NCBI RefSeq assembly: GCF_963576675.1
Contig: NC_088913.1
Coordinates: 89,341,001 to 89,405,000 of the forward strand
Length of the DNA stretch: 64,000 bases
Origin: Euphorbia lathyris
Taxonomy: Eukaryota > Streptophyta > Magnoliopsida > Malpighiales > Euphorbiaceae
Reading direction: 5' to 3'
Each line of letters begins with the position of its first letter. Position 1 is the first letter of the stretch. The translations under genes and the position numbers were made by a program. A model generated the notes under the pieces. It was not told the DNA's origin and did no database searches. It was given only the letters and a program-made list of their open reading frames with translations. Shown piece after piece: positions 43,935 to 55,109 of the stretch.

Positions 43935-45860
43935 TAGTATGTATGCATGATTTTATATGCATGGTTCGTGGTGTGTGTGTTTATTTATTTACGATTATAA
44001 GATAAGAAGAACAAACGTTAGTTCTATTTACACGTATCACAACATCTCTCTTCCACCCTTATTCCTCCACACACTCGTTGGTCCAGGTCTCTTTCCTAGG
44101 ATTTTGGTTTTTGGCTCACATTTCGGTCCAGGGGACGCGTGATGCCGTCGATTATTGTGGGAAAGTAAAATCATTCATCAGACAATACAGTTCGTTTTGA
44201 CGTATCCACGTTTAGTGACTAAGAAATCGACCAAGTTGGATTGTTCTTTCAGAGTAACTCGTCTTTTGTCCTTTTGCAAGACGCATTCAATTCGGGTTCT
44301 GACACCCTTTGAGCGCATCTCGGTTTTTAGACGTGGTTCGAGTTATTCTTCTAGTTCAATCGTTCGTTATTGTCTACGATTCGTTCCCTTTCATTCACAT
44401 GGATTCGTGTCTCGATTTTTGGATTACAATGGGATCATTTTGGATCTATTGAGAGACGTAACCATGCGTTTATTCAGTGATAGAATCACTTTTGGATTTT
44501 ATTTTAGGGAACGAATTCATCGCGTAACGTGTTTGTTCTTAGCGTCGAGAATTCGTTTGCTCATTATACTACATGAAAAGACGGCGAGTCTTATTTGAGC
44601 GCACGGTAATCTTTCGGCTAACAATAATCCTTTATCCTTTCCAATCTACGGGATACGTCACCTTAGCGTGGTTATAGAAAATCAACGTTTCGTTGGATCG
44701 CGTGTTTATTCGAAGCGAGGATATCACCGTTTTCTTTCCTCTAGGCGCGAGTTTAAGCAAACACGTATATCAGGCCATATTTCTTGCAGTTTTGGTAACG
44801 GTCGAAATGATCGAGTCGTTAGTCAAAACCCGCAGTCTCGTCCATATGGCGCAATTATATGGTTTGACTCAATTCGGCTTCGAGATTTTAAACGGGGTAT
44901 ATATTCGTTCGAGACACGTATTCAACGGCATTAGTTTATTTTCTTTAACTACCCTTGGGATTGATATATATCGTAGACTCGAGATGATTTTTGGTCGTTT
45001 AGTTCATTTTTCTTTTCTTTTATCTTCTTAGTCACCTTTGCGGACACATCCATTTCTCTTAAAAACAACTCGAGGCGTAATGTAAAAGTTCGTCTTTTAT
45101 TCGGAAGGGACGGGCTACTTGTGCGAAACTTTTTACGTTATAATAGGGTTGTTCGAAACAGAAATGTTCTTCGTTTTCGTTTCATCATGATCTCGTTTTA
45201 TCTCAATTTACTTAAAGAATGTGAATAACGGCTACTGTTAATATAGTCTTTTGTATCGAAATATAATTATCCTTAACACTGAACCGATTCATACTAATAC
45301 GTGCTTACGTCATAACGCATTTCCTGAACACGTGCCTTCGTCGGGACACCGAACGGGACAAGGTGGGTCGCACATGTTCATTCATGCGAGATGACTAAGT
45401 CGTCTTTAGTTCAAATCGTTTCGATGTTCTTGGGGTAATTAGTATGTCAATTCACAAGTATATATTAACACATCGTCTCATTTTCTTTACATAACTTAGG
45501 ATTAGACACGTATCATGGCAGTTTGAAAACACGAACTGATTCATTTATCACATCAAAAATAGTAACGGGTAATCGTATGGCAACTTCTAAGGCTACTATA
45601 TTCTGACACGGCTGACCGCGGGACCTCACAGGACCGCACAGATTCTCCCCTAACGAATGGATGGGGACCCTCTGGCGCCTTACTGTAAGGGGGAACTTAC
45701 GCTAGCCTCTTTCGAGCGACGAATGGACTCTCGCTAGAGGTTTCGCGGAAATTACCCAAAGGGTTTGCAATAATGCACATGTATGCATACGAAAAGAAGT
45801 AAAACGATCCGTCCCCGTTAAGGGCTTAATACACGCCTTCCGGAATCAAATTTCTCGCTT
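43935..45860 (-). other. Leader of the Ogre/Tat-like element
   Basis: 1.9 kb between PBS and gag with no minus-strand ORF of note. Ogre elements often carry an additional ORF before gag; none is visible here. Plus-strand frames of 60-147 codons at 43957-45031 resemble nothing I know. Confidence 0.6.
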
Positions 45861-45877
45861 CCCCAGCAGAGTCGCCA
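45861..45877 (-). other. Primer binding site of the Ogre/Tat-like element
   Basis: Minus strand reads TGGCGACTCTGCTGGGG two bases after the 5' LTR. This fits the 3' end of plant tRNA-Arg, the primer typical of Ogre-type elements. Confidence 0.85.
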
Positions 45878-48209
45878 CTTGTTAGACGAGGTGTCGCGGC
45901 CTAATCTCCCGGGCGGACTGGGGGGTGGACAACCTCATGGCGACGTAAGCGGTGATTGGCGCCGAAACCAACCAATCGTGGAATCAAGCTGCTCGGCAGG
46001 ACCGAAGCTCGGAGATATGGAAGAGTCGCCACCCACGAATGGGAAAATGAACACCGATCCCTTGCGGGAGACCGGTGTGGGTTCGGAAAACTTAGGTACG
46101 AGCCGAGAAGGCTAGCTCCTTTCTGGAGAAAGGCTACTAGGCACCCCGACATCGCCCGGTTATGAACCACCGGCCTCCTACTCAGCATGTTAGGCGATAA
46201 CGGACTAATCGTATACTTCTTTAAGTTTAAAATTCATTTGAAACCCTTTTCTTTCTCTTTTTAGAAACCGTTTTGAGCATATGATATTGAAAAGCCACAT
46301 CAGTAAAGAATCACCCATTTACGTTATACATACACAGAGAGGGGAAAGGAAGAAGTGATTTATTTACGACTTATTTACATGTCATGTTGTGTGTTTATTC
46401 TACACTAACTTATTCCCCCAAAACGAATTTATTTACATGGTTCGCACCTTAATCGCCGTTGGAACGATTTAGGTGCGTTTTAAAACCCCGTTTTGATGAA
46501 GTTTACCCGAATCGCCGTTGGAACGACTCGAGTATTTGAAAACGTTTGAGATAAAAACCTTTTAATGAGAAAACGTGGTTAAACATACAAGTCAATTTTA
46601 TTTTGTACAAATCCTTTAAGAAAATGATTCAAAAATTCTATTATTCACAAAGAAAACGATTTTAATTACAATGATCCTTTAATCCGCCTTTGGAACGGAT
46701 TAAGGTTTTAAAACGTGGTGTTTTGAAGACGATTTGAAATATTAACAAGAATGACTCTATTTATTTACATTAGAAATCTAAAAAACTCATTAGTTTAAAT
46801 AATTCAATTGAAAACTCTCTTTTTGTGATTTATTTTCCCCACTTATTTAATGGACTCTCTAACTATTATAGTTACAATAATAAACTCCTTTAAACTAATA
46901 TTTACACTCAAATAAAGCCCATTTGAAACATGGACCCATGAATGGGCTCAAAGAATAAAGAAAATAATTTATACATACATATATACATATAAATCAAGAA
47001 TAGAATATGAAAAATAAAAGTTAATACAAAAGGAACTATATGTATATAAAAACAATAGGTACAATATATTTATACTTTAAAAATGTGAAAATAGTAAGTA
47101 AATCCTATAACTAAGAAAATAATTCTTATCCAAAAATAATTTTATTCAATAATCACTAAAATAACCCAAATGTTCCAAAACTATACATATACATGACTAA
47201 CATAGCTTTAAAATACCAAAAATACCATATGCTAATATATATTGATTATTTCCCAAAATACCAAATAACTAACATTTAAAACATAACCCAAATTAATAAA
47301 AAAGGAATATATATATATACTCATACTTATATTGTAAAATGGAATAAAAGGTAATATACAAATATTCTAAAATAATTATATATGCTAAAGTTCTAAAATA
47401 ATTTGAAAAATATATGTTAGATAACTATACATATATGTACTAAGGATTAAAAGCTTAAAAGTTGAGAAAAAGGGACTGAAATGGCATTTTCTACGTTTTG
47501 GCAGATTTACTACGGAAAATCCGTCGGTAAACAGCATTTAGTGACAGAATTGGTAAATTACAGCAGCACTCCTAAATGTTTCCAGATTTATTCAAAAGCT
47601 TTAAATTAGATCTAATTCAATCGTTTTGGATTTCCGAACTACCAATAATGGATCATAGTCGAAAACGGAAATTCCTAAAACGATGTTTTATTTTAAAACA
47701 TTATTTGAAAATTTCTTTCAAATTAAAAACTTATAATTACAACGTTTCCGATACCCGAACTACATTTTTATCGGATCACGGTTCGTATTGGGATATCAAA
47801 ACGAGGTTTTTTATTTCAAAACAAAACCGAATTTCATTCAATACAAAGCGAAAATTAAATAAATACGCTAATTAAATAAAGTGTGACAAAATAAATAAAT
47901 AACTAAATGAATAGAAACTATAACATAAAAAAAAATAGAAGAAGAGAATAAACTAAATAAAATAAAGAGTCTAGTCCTCGGATAATACATTTAAATTCAG
48001 TATCTGACAGTCGAAGCCGATTGATTCCACGAACCGCGAGCTCCCGTTTTTTATGAAAATTTAGTAAAAATTGAACTTAGGAAATTTGGAATTTTTGAGA
48101 AAAAAAATATTTTTCTCAAAAAAATTCAGTCTCTCTCTCTAAAAATGTTTAGAGTGAGAAAGCTCTCCCAAATAATTCCTCTCCTCCCTTTTTTGCATGG
48201 GGATCCGTG

Positions 48210-48220
48210 CCTTTTATAGG
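48210..48220 (-). promoter_or_regulatory. TATA box of the 5' LTR
   Basis: Minus strand CCTATAAAAGG, immediately downstream of the hairpin array and upstream of the AT-rich part of the LTR. Expected transcription start about 30 nt further left. Confidence 0.6.
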
Positions 48221-48239
48221 CAAACGGGTCCCCGGACCA

Positions 48240-48400
48240 ATGGGCGACGCCCGAAAGAAATTGGGCGTCGCCCATTGGGGTTGGGCGGCCACCCAACCTT
48301 GTGTTGGGCTACCGCCCAACGGCGTTGGGCGAGCGCCCAACCTTCGTCGGGCGTTCGCCCAACGTTCGTTGGGCGTTCGCCCGACGTGGTTGGGCGCCCG
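48240..48400. repeat. TTGGGC/GCCCAA hairpin array, 5' LTR copy
   Basis: Six or seven imperfect palindromes such as TTGGGCGGCCACCCAA, TTGGGCTACCGCCCAA and TCGGGCGTTCGCCCAA. Number and central bases of the units differ from the 3' LTR copy, although the flanking LTR sequence is nearly the same. Confidence 0.85.
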
Positions 48401-48831
48401 CCCGATGACCCTCATGGCGTGCCTCGCACCGTCGGGCGTGCGCACCCCGCGGCCGCCGAGCGCGCGTTCCGCGCCGTCGTATGCTCACACGTCGCGGCCG
48501 CCGAACCCGCGCTTCGCGCTACCGGGCGTGTGCGCTCAGCGACCCATGAGAGCGCGCCCCGTGCCACCGGACCCGGGCGTTGCTCGGACGTCGAGAGCGT
48601 GCCACTCGCGGTGCGTCCGACGGACGTCGAGCGCACGTCCCGTGCCGCCGAGCGGGCGTTCGACCATTGTCGTCCGCGTACTGGATGCCGCGAAGCACCC
48701 GCGCCGTGCCGCTAATTTTCCTTTGCTTATTATTCTTTATATATTTTTCAAAAACTTCCGGAATCAATCGCTTCAACTGTCTTGTTTTCAGGTTTTCGTC
48801 ACAGGTCCTCCGACTCGGTGTCTACAACAGC

Positions 48832-51333
48832 TGAAAGGTTGTTGATTTATCCTTGGAGGGAATCCATGTGATTCACCATCATTAACTGAAGTTCAACCAG
48901 CTTCATTATTGAGTCTTGCTTGGGTTGTTGAGATTGAAAGGTTGTCATGACACTCACCAGATCTTTGAGACCCTTGATCTCGTTCAGGAGCTGAGTGACA
49001 GAAGATAGTTGTGCTGGCTCAACATTGACAGACCCAGCAGCATCGGCATGAGGTTGGTTAATATCCTGGAGAAGGGATTGAGCTGAGTTAATGATTCTGC
49101 ACCCAGACTCAGTGGCATTTAGGTAAGCATAGGTTGCCTCAGGATTTTGCTCAGCGGCCGCAATTTGAGTAGCACCAAATGGTGGAGGAGTAGGGTGCTT
49201 TCCAGAACTAGATGGGCCAGCTTGGTCAGCAACTGAACTTTTGTTTAGGTCAGCATCAGGAACTGACTGTTCAACATTCTGTGATACAAGGTTAGGAAGA
49301 GGTGGATCGGCAGAGATATTGACCTGCTCAGTATCAGTTTGAAGTTGAGTTGGTGTAGGAGGAGGAGGAGGCAACTCAGTACTATCATGAGCAGGATTTT
49401 CCTTAGCTCGCTCATTGTCTTGAGCAGCCTAGACTTCGAGCTCTTGCTCGGTAGAAATTGGACTTTGAGGAGACTTGGCTTGTTACTCAGCTTGAGTAAC
49501 AGAGGCTTGCTTTTCCTTAAGCTGATCGGGAGTAGGCTCAACAAACGTAGAGAAGAATTCAAATTGAAGTCCTGTCAGGTCAGTGATTAGTTCTCGAAGT
49601 GGGGAATCATCTAGTAAATCGAGAGAGTTGGATCTGTGAGCCTTACGTTTCAAACGCTTTTTAGAATTGACCTTTTTGGTTGGAGGTGAGGGGTCAGCAG
49701 CAATAGAGCCAAGAGACTCAGATGAGGATTTTAGCCCTAGGGCAGCATTGAAATCCTTTATAGCTTGATCTTTCACTGTTAGGTCAGCTTGCTGGTCAGT
49801 TGGCTCAGCATCATCTGACTTTGTTTACCCAGCAGCAACATCCTCATCGTGCTCATCATCACCATTCACTATTTTCTCAGCACCAAGCTGACTTCCAAAA
49901 TTTCCCAAATCATCTTCCTGGTCAACATGGGTTTTCTCAAGGTCAATCTCCTGACTTCTCACAAAGTGGGAATCGTCGGAGACGACGAAGTCAAGAGGGG
50001 AAGCATCAATTGGACTCAGACCAGATGTTCTTTTCTTCTTCCTCAAATGTGTCTCAAGAGTATCCTCTTTTTCTTCTTCCTCAGGCTCAGCAGGCCTTTT
50101 TCCTGCTGACTTAGCTTGCTCAGCAGAAACTTTCTGTTTGCTTGATAAAAACCGAATTTTCTTCGGGGCAGTGTTAATGTCCTTAGCGGCTTGGTCAGCT
50201 TTCCACTTTTTATCTTGCCGAATGCGGTCAGTACGTGGTTTCTCCACAACCTTCTTTCCCTTCTTGGTTGGCACATCATGTGCTTCTTGAAGCACAACAT
50301 TAACTTCTTCCTCATTTTCCTCAATAACCCCCTTTCATTTCTTAGACTTGAGGGGTTGGTTGTATGCTAACCCAAACATCAGTGCCACTGTAATTTCAGT
50401 ACACCGTGATTCAGTTTCACCGACCGTGCTCACCTGATGGTCCTCAAGAATTCTTGTGATGAGGGAGCCCAACCTAAGTTTCCCAGTACTCCGTTGGAAT
50501 GCACCGACAAGAAAGACGGGCATATTGAGTGGTTGGTAGGTCAGCATGTGCCAGATATAATTCTGCTCGAAATTGGAGGCTGATGAGGCTGAGTTGACTT
50601 TAGGGAATATGAAGTTGGTCAGGATGTAATGAGCCATTTTCTGATTCTGACCCATACATATGCTGGCTATTTCTCCCTTATGGCCCTTTGGTTTACAAAA
50701 CTCAACTGGGTAGTCAAGTTTGACGTTTGTGGTTCTAAATTCTTTACGTTTGTTCGGCAGTTTTAGCAGAGTTGCTAGATAGGATGGAGCTATCGTGATG
50801 TCTTTGCATGTGACCTTGGTGACTAGATGGTCAGTGTTGTCATTATCCACTTTAAGATTCGAATAGAATTCCCTTACTAACCTGGGGTAAGTTTTACCGG
50901 AGAGAGAAAAGAGTTCTAACCATCCATTTTTAGAGATCCATTCACAGAAAGGTTGCTCAGCTGTCACGAAACTTGGGGAGAACCACCGACAATGAAGTAC
51001 CTCACAGTTCTTGACACTCTCGTAAACCAGAAGGAATTCCTTTTCCTTAGGTTGCTTGTCTTTCTTCTTCTTCTTTTTCGAAGAGGTTGCGTGGTCAGCT
51101 TGGGGGTTCTTTCTCGGAGTATTGACCTTGGATTGGTCATGCTGACCACATCCTTGAGACTCTATAGAAGTCTCGACGTATTCATGTTGAACAGGAGATG
51201 GAGGGTTTTCATTGGAGCGATTCTGGTCGTAATCGGCACCGAAGACATTCTGAGAATCCGACATAATTTTCTTAGGGATTTTTGAGAGATTTTGGGATTT
51301 AGAGAGAGAGAGATTAGATGCCAGAAATTTCAA
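48832..51333 (-). pseudogene. Extra ORF of element A, N-terminal and middle part
   Basis: Largest open piece 51333-50335 (332 codons; an inner start gives MSDSQNVFGADYDQNRS). It has a Lys-rich stretch, then EFLLVYESVKNC, VREFYSNLKVDNDN, TVGETESRCTEITVALMFG, resembling the 'putative plant transposon protein' domain (PF20167 type). The following pieces (50324-49825, 49776-49245, 49374-48847) are polar, Glu/Ser/Gln-rich and separated by stops and frame changes. It lies after RNase H in A, the position of the Sirevirus envelope-like ORF; I see no convincing membrane span, so an envelope role is not supported by sequence. Confidence 0.7.
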
Positions 51334-51426
51334 GTGTAAAGAGTTATGAGTGGGAATTCGTTCATTATTTATAGAGGTAACGAGTTAATCCGAGGGGTCA
51401 AAATGGCGGTTGAACCTTGAGATGAT

Positions 51427-53050
51427 TGATAGGGGTCAAAAAACCCTATCTTTGGGTACGGTTTTAGGACGGGTTTTAGAGTTATTTAGTTAATAAGCGA
51501 GCAATTCTCGCATTTAAATGCTTTTGTGTGAGTTAGTTAGAAATTGGAAACGTTCTATTTACTTTTCATCGTTTAGGCTCGTTTTGTGATCAATTTAGGC
51601 AAATACGGCCGAAATAGCATACATAGTATAATTCCGTTATCTTTTGAAGCTAATTGGTCCGTCAAAAGTCGCACCAAACGAAGCGTTTGCTCAAAATAAG
51701 CGATTGACGGATCAATTTAGCTTTTGGACTAATGTTATCTGGAGTTTCTATACGTGCGCAGGTGTAAGTTCGGGCGAAAAAGGACATCGAGGTTGTTCGG
51801 CACGCTTCGGGAGCATGTCGGGAGAAAACGCTCGACGAGCAGGGCCCCGTGGGCCATTTCTGCTCACCGAGCAGGCCCTTGTAGGCCTACTCTGGAGGCC
51901 TGCTCGCCGAGCAGGCCACCAGGCGCCTGCTCGACGAGTAGGAGCCTGCTCGACGAGCAGGGGGCAGCTCGTCGCAAGCAGCCCTGCGGGAATTGGTCAA
52001 AAAGACCAATTCTGCCCCCACGAAGCCACGATTGGCCCCACGTCTTCCTACACCAACAAGGACACGAAAATAGGTCAAAACGAGGCTCGAACTGCGTCTA
52101 TAAATAGGATTTTTCCATTGTAATTCAATATCTTTCGTTTTTGTAAATTATTTTAGCTTTCCCCTTGTAATTCCTCTCCATCTTCTCCATCTTCTCCAAC
52201 CTCCATTGAAGCTCCTTCAAAGCTTTTTCTCGAGGAATTATCAAGGTCCGTCCTTAAGATTAAGTCGCCGGCTGCAGAGTAAACAGGTTCCCAAAGGGAT
52301 TTTTGTATCTCTTTTTATCTTTCCTTGTTTGTACTCTTTGATACAGTTGCCGAACTTGACTTATTGTATCTTGTGACAATTATCTTCGCCTTTAATAATA
52401 ATTTAGCTCTTGTTTTGTTCTATGATTATTTGTTTAATCTCTGTCTTACGCTTTATTCAATTGGTTTAACTCATTCAAAAGCCCCAAAATCTAGTAGGCA
52501 CATATTGCGAGCTGAATCTGACCTAGTCAGAGCCTAGGAGATTGACGACCTCTTAGTTGATTAAGCGCCAATTTACTGAGCCTTAGACCTAGTTTCGGCC
52601 TTAGGGAATCACGCGCTAGGAACCTCAGGAGGGTAAGTAGGGTTAATCGCCTTGAATACAAGTGACTCAGATTAGGTTTTTATTCAATAGACTTGATAAT
52701 CTATCTTCATTATTATCGTTCATACCATGTTCCTTCGAATAATTGCATTAATGAAAGATCAATTAGGGGTAGAGTAACTTAGTTAGGTGTAGAATAACTT
52801 AGCTAGAATTAGATAACTTAGTTAGAATTAGATAACTTAGCTAGGATTAGTATAATTCAACCTAGGAGTAGATTAATTTAAACAAACCAACTCAAAACCC
52901 CATAAGCCTAGATAACATCCGAGATCGAGTAGCTCGGTACTTGCAGAAATAAATCCTGTGGACGATAACCTGGACTTAAACCAAAAATTTATTACTTGAT
53001 AACGACGGGGTACACTTATCCCTTAGTGAGTCTTCACCGAAGGCGCATCA
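51427..53050 (+). mobile_element. Solo LTR of a gypsy-type element (1.6 kb)
   Basis: Starts TGATAGGGGTC, ends GAAGGCGCATCA, flanked by 5-bp duplication ATGAT at 51422-51426 and 53051-53055. No internal region. The middle is GC-rich with repeated CTGCTCGACGAGCAGG-like words near 51830-51970; TATAAATAG lies at about 52100. The open frame over 51644-52123 is LTR sequence. Confidence 0.85.
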
Positions 53051-53051
53051 A

Positions 53052-54999
53052 TGATCAAATGACAATTATCTAACATTTATGACATGTTCGGCACATGTAT
53101 TTTCTAATTAAGGTGCTTACATTATCCTAGGCGGCTGAAGGAAATTAAGGCTAAGGTATAACAGCGGAAATATAAAAATTTTAGCCTATTTCCTTTTAAC
53201 CATAGGATCTGTTAATCGTTATTTCATATAAAGAGGGATAAGAAGGAATACCTTTCGATGAATAATCTACCGTTGTTAAAGAAGCGCCCACAATTCTTCT
53301 CCGAGATTCCAACCACAAAGTATAACACGGTGAGGTTAAGATGGAATCAACCCTTATGAGATGCAACCAAATTAGATTGCCTCTAATTAACCAACACAAG
53401 ATCAAAGAGAAAAGGAGATGAATGAGATTAATCAATTGACGGAAGCCGTATGAATTCTTGTCCACGAACTAGGGGATGCGAATTCACTCTCTCTCACTTA
53501 ATGTAGGTTTCGAAAATCACAATAAGGGGAGGGGATTAGCTTAGTCGAAATTCACATAAGGAGGGGGTATATATAGTTGCTTGTATCTAAACCCTAGTTA
53601 GATAGGAATAGGTTACTTAATAGGAATTCCATTCGGAATAGGATTCCTAATTATTATCTTATAATATATCAAATACATTTAGGATAATAATAAATAACCT
53701 AATTGGATAATAATAGGAGTATATTAATCTAATTAAAACTCCCAACTTAATTATCACTTAATTAATTTAATTCACAAACCTAATCAAATTAGGATTAAAG
53801 GAATTAAAATAATTTCTTTTTTACTATATATAAATTTCAGCCCCCTCTATATAAATGGGCCTTACTGGGCTCAATTGGGCTTCCATCTATTAATGACATC
53901 CATCTCTCTTTTGGTTCCAAGTCTTATGTGTGATCCATTAGGTTCTTACTACTTCTGGCCGTATGCAACTATTAAATTAATTTCTTCAAAAATTATATTT
54001 AATCCTTGTATAACGGAATGATGTACTGAGTATGTTATAGGCAAGTCTGTAATCATTCCCCCAGAGTCCATTAAGAAGACAGGTTGATTCTTTCGTTAAC
54101 CCTTCCGTATTAGTTACAGTATAATTCGATCCTTTATCAACTACATCCTTGAACTGAATCTTATGACTATGGGTGATGTCAAGTCACATATAGCGAGACG
54201 TTCGTTTTACTTGTACAGGCCGAGTCAACTCAAATAGATAGGTTAAGTGAAATTTGTATTTCTACTCTTAAGCTATCACCTTTGCAAGGATTTAGAGTCG
54301 AGTCTTCCACAAGCGATCCTTGGATGTATCTCCCATTAATCGGGAGTGATAAATGCTCAATCTAATGTATAACTACCCTGACATTACCTCCTGTGACACC
54401 CAACCTTTGCAGTTCACACCCCAGAGTCATCTCTATTAAGGATCGTGGGACCACAGGATCAAAGTCTAACATTCAGTAATTCAGGATGACCAATTAACAT
54501 TCCTTTGAGTCTGAGGATTAGTTATACCTATTAATACCAATGAGATGAACATGTGACAAGGATGAATCTACCCATCCTGTTATCTCAAGTCGGATCCCCA
54601 ATCCTAATGAACGACGTTTCATCGGATCTATGTAACTGTCCAGATATCTATATATATGAAGCTTGTGAGATCAGCTTTTTATCGGACAGAAGACATTGTT
54701 ACATACAAGTCTCAACAGTGATATATCAATCCTAAACATATCACTTGACTTGGGGTGGTTTTAAGTTTATTAGTTTATTATAAAGTTTTGTCTCACTTCA
54801 TGCTTGTATGAACACTTTATAATCACTTTAAACAAACTTACGGATTTCCTTTTATTAGACTTTATTTAGTGCTTAAAAGGGATTGCCTTTATATAGTTAT
54901 AAAACATATATCTCATTAAAACAAATGATATAAAGAACAATTCATTTACATTAAGTTTGTATCCTGCAACAATTGACTATAGGACACTAAACCCCAACA
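53052..54999 (-). mobile_element. Copia-type LTR D (probably solo)
   Basis: The right edge is clear: minus strand starts TGTTGGGGTTTAGTGTCC at 54999 and continues ATAGTCAATTGTTGCAGG, a copia LTR start. The left edge is uncertain, about 53052-53060 (TGATCAAATGACAATTATC). No 5-bp duplication matching AGCAT at 55000 was found, so the left part may be lost. No coding region. Confidence 0.6.
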
Positions 55000-55109
55000 A
55001 GCATAAGGTGATTCTATGTTATTCAGATTAACTCAGTTCGAGTAAGTTACTTAGCATGCAATAACTACCCAGCATATAGTATAATCACTCAATATTGATT
55101 TTAGCAAGA

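Larger units (their letters stand above)
29033..48826 (-). mobile_element. Large Ogre/Tat-like Ty3/gypsy retrotransposon (19.8 kb)
   Basis: LTRs of about 2.95 kb at 29033-32007 and 45880-48826, target duplication ACAGC at 29028-29032 and 48827-48831, PBS TGGCGACTCTGCTGGGG (tRNA-Arg type, as in Ogre elements). Minus-strand order: 5' LTR, 1.9-kb leader, gag, a second ORF with three gag-like domains, protease-RT-RNase H-archaeal-type RNase H, integrase, then a plus-strand antisense gene, tandem repeats, 3' LTR. Sense coding is broken by in-frame stops and frameshifts; the antisense gene looks intact. Confidence 0.94.
45880..48826 (-). repeat. 5' LTR of the Ogre/Tat-like element
   Basis: 2947 bp; sense strand begins TGTAGACACCGAGTCGG and ends CTCGTCTAACA. 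The 3' edge is followed by target duplication ACAGC at 48827-48831. The U3 part is GC- and CpG-rich, the rest AT-rich. Confidence 0.94.

Noticed and set aside
43957..45031. Plus-strand frames of 60-147 codons in the Ogre/Tat-like leader
   Set aside because: Antisense to the leader, no start context, domain or conservation that I can see.
51644..52123. 159-codon frame with Ser/Arg/Ala-rich product
   Set aside because: Entirely inside the solo LTR 51427-53050; overlapping frames exist on both strands.
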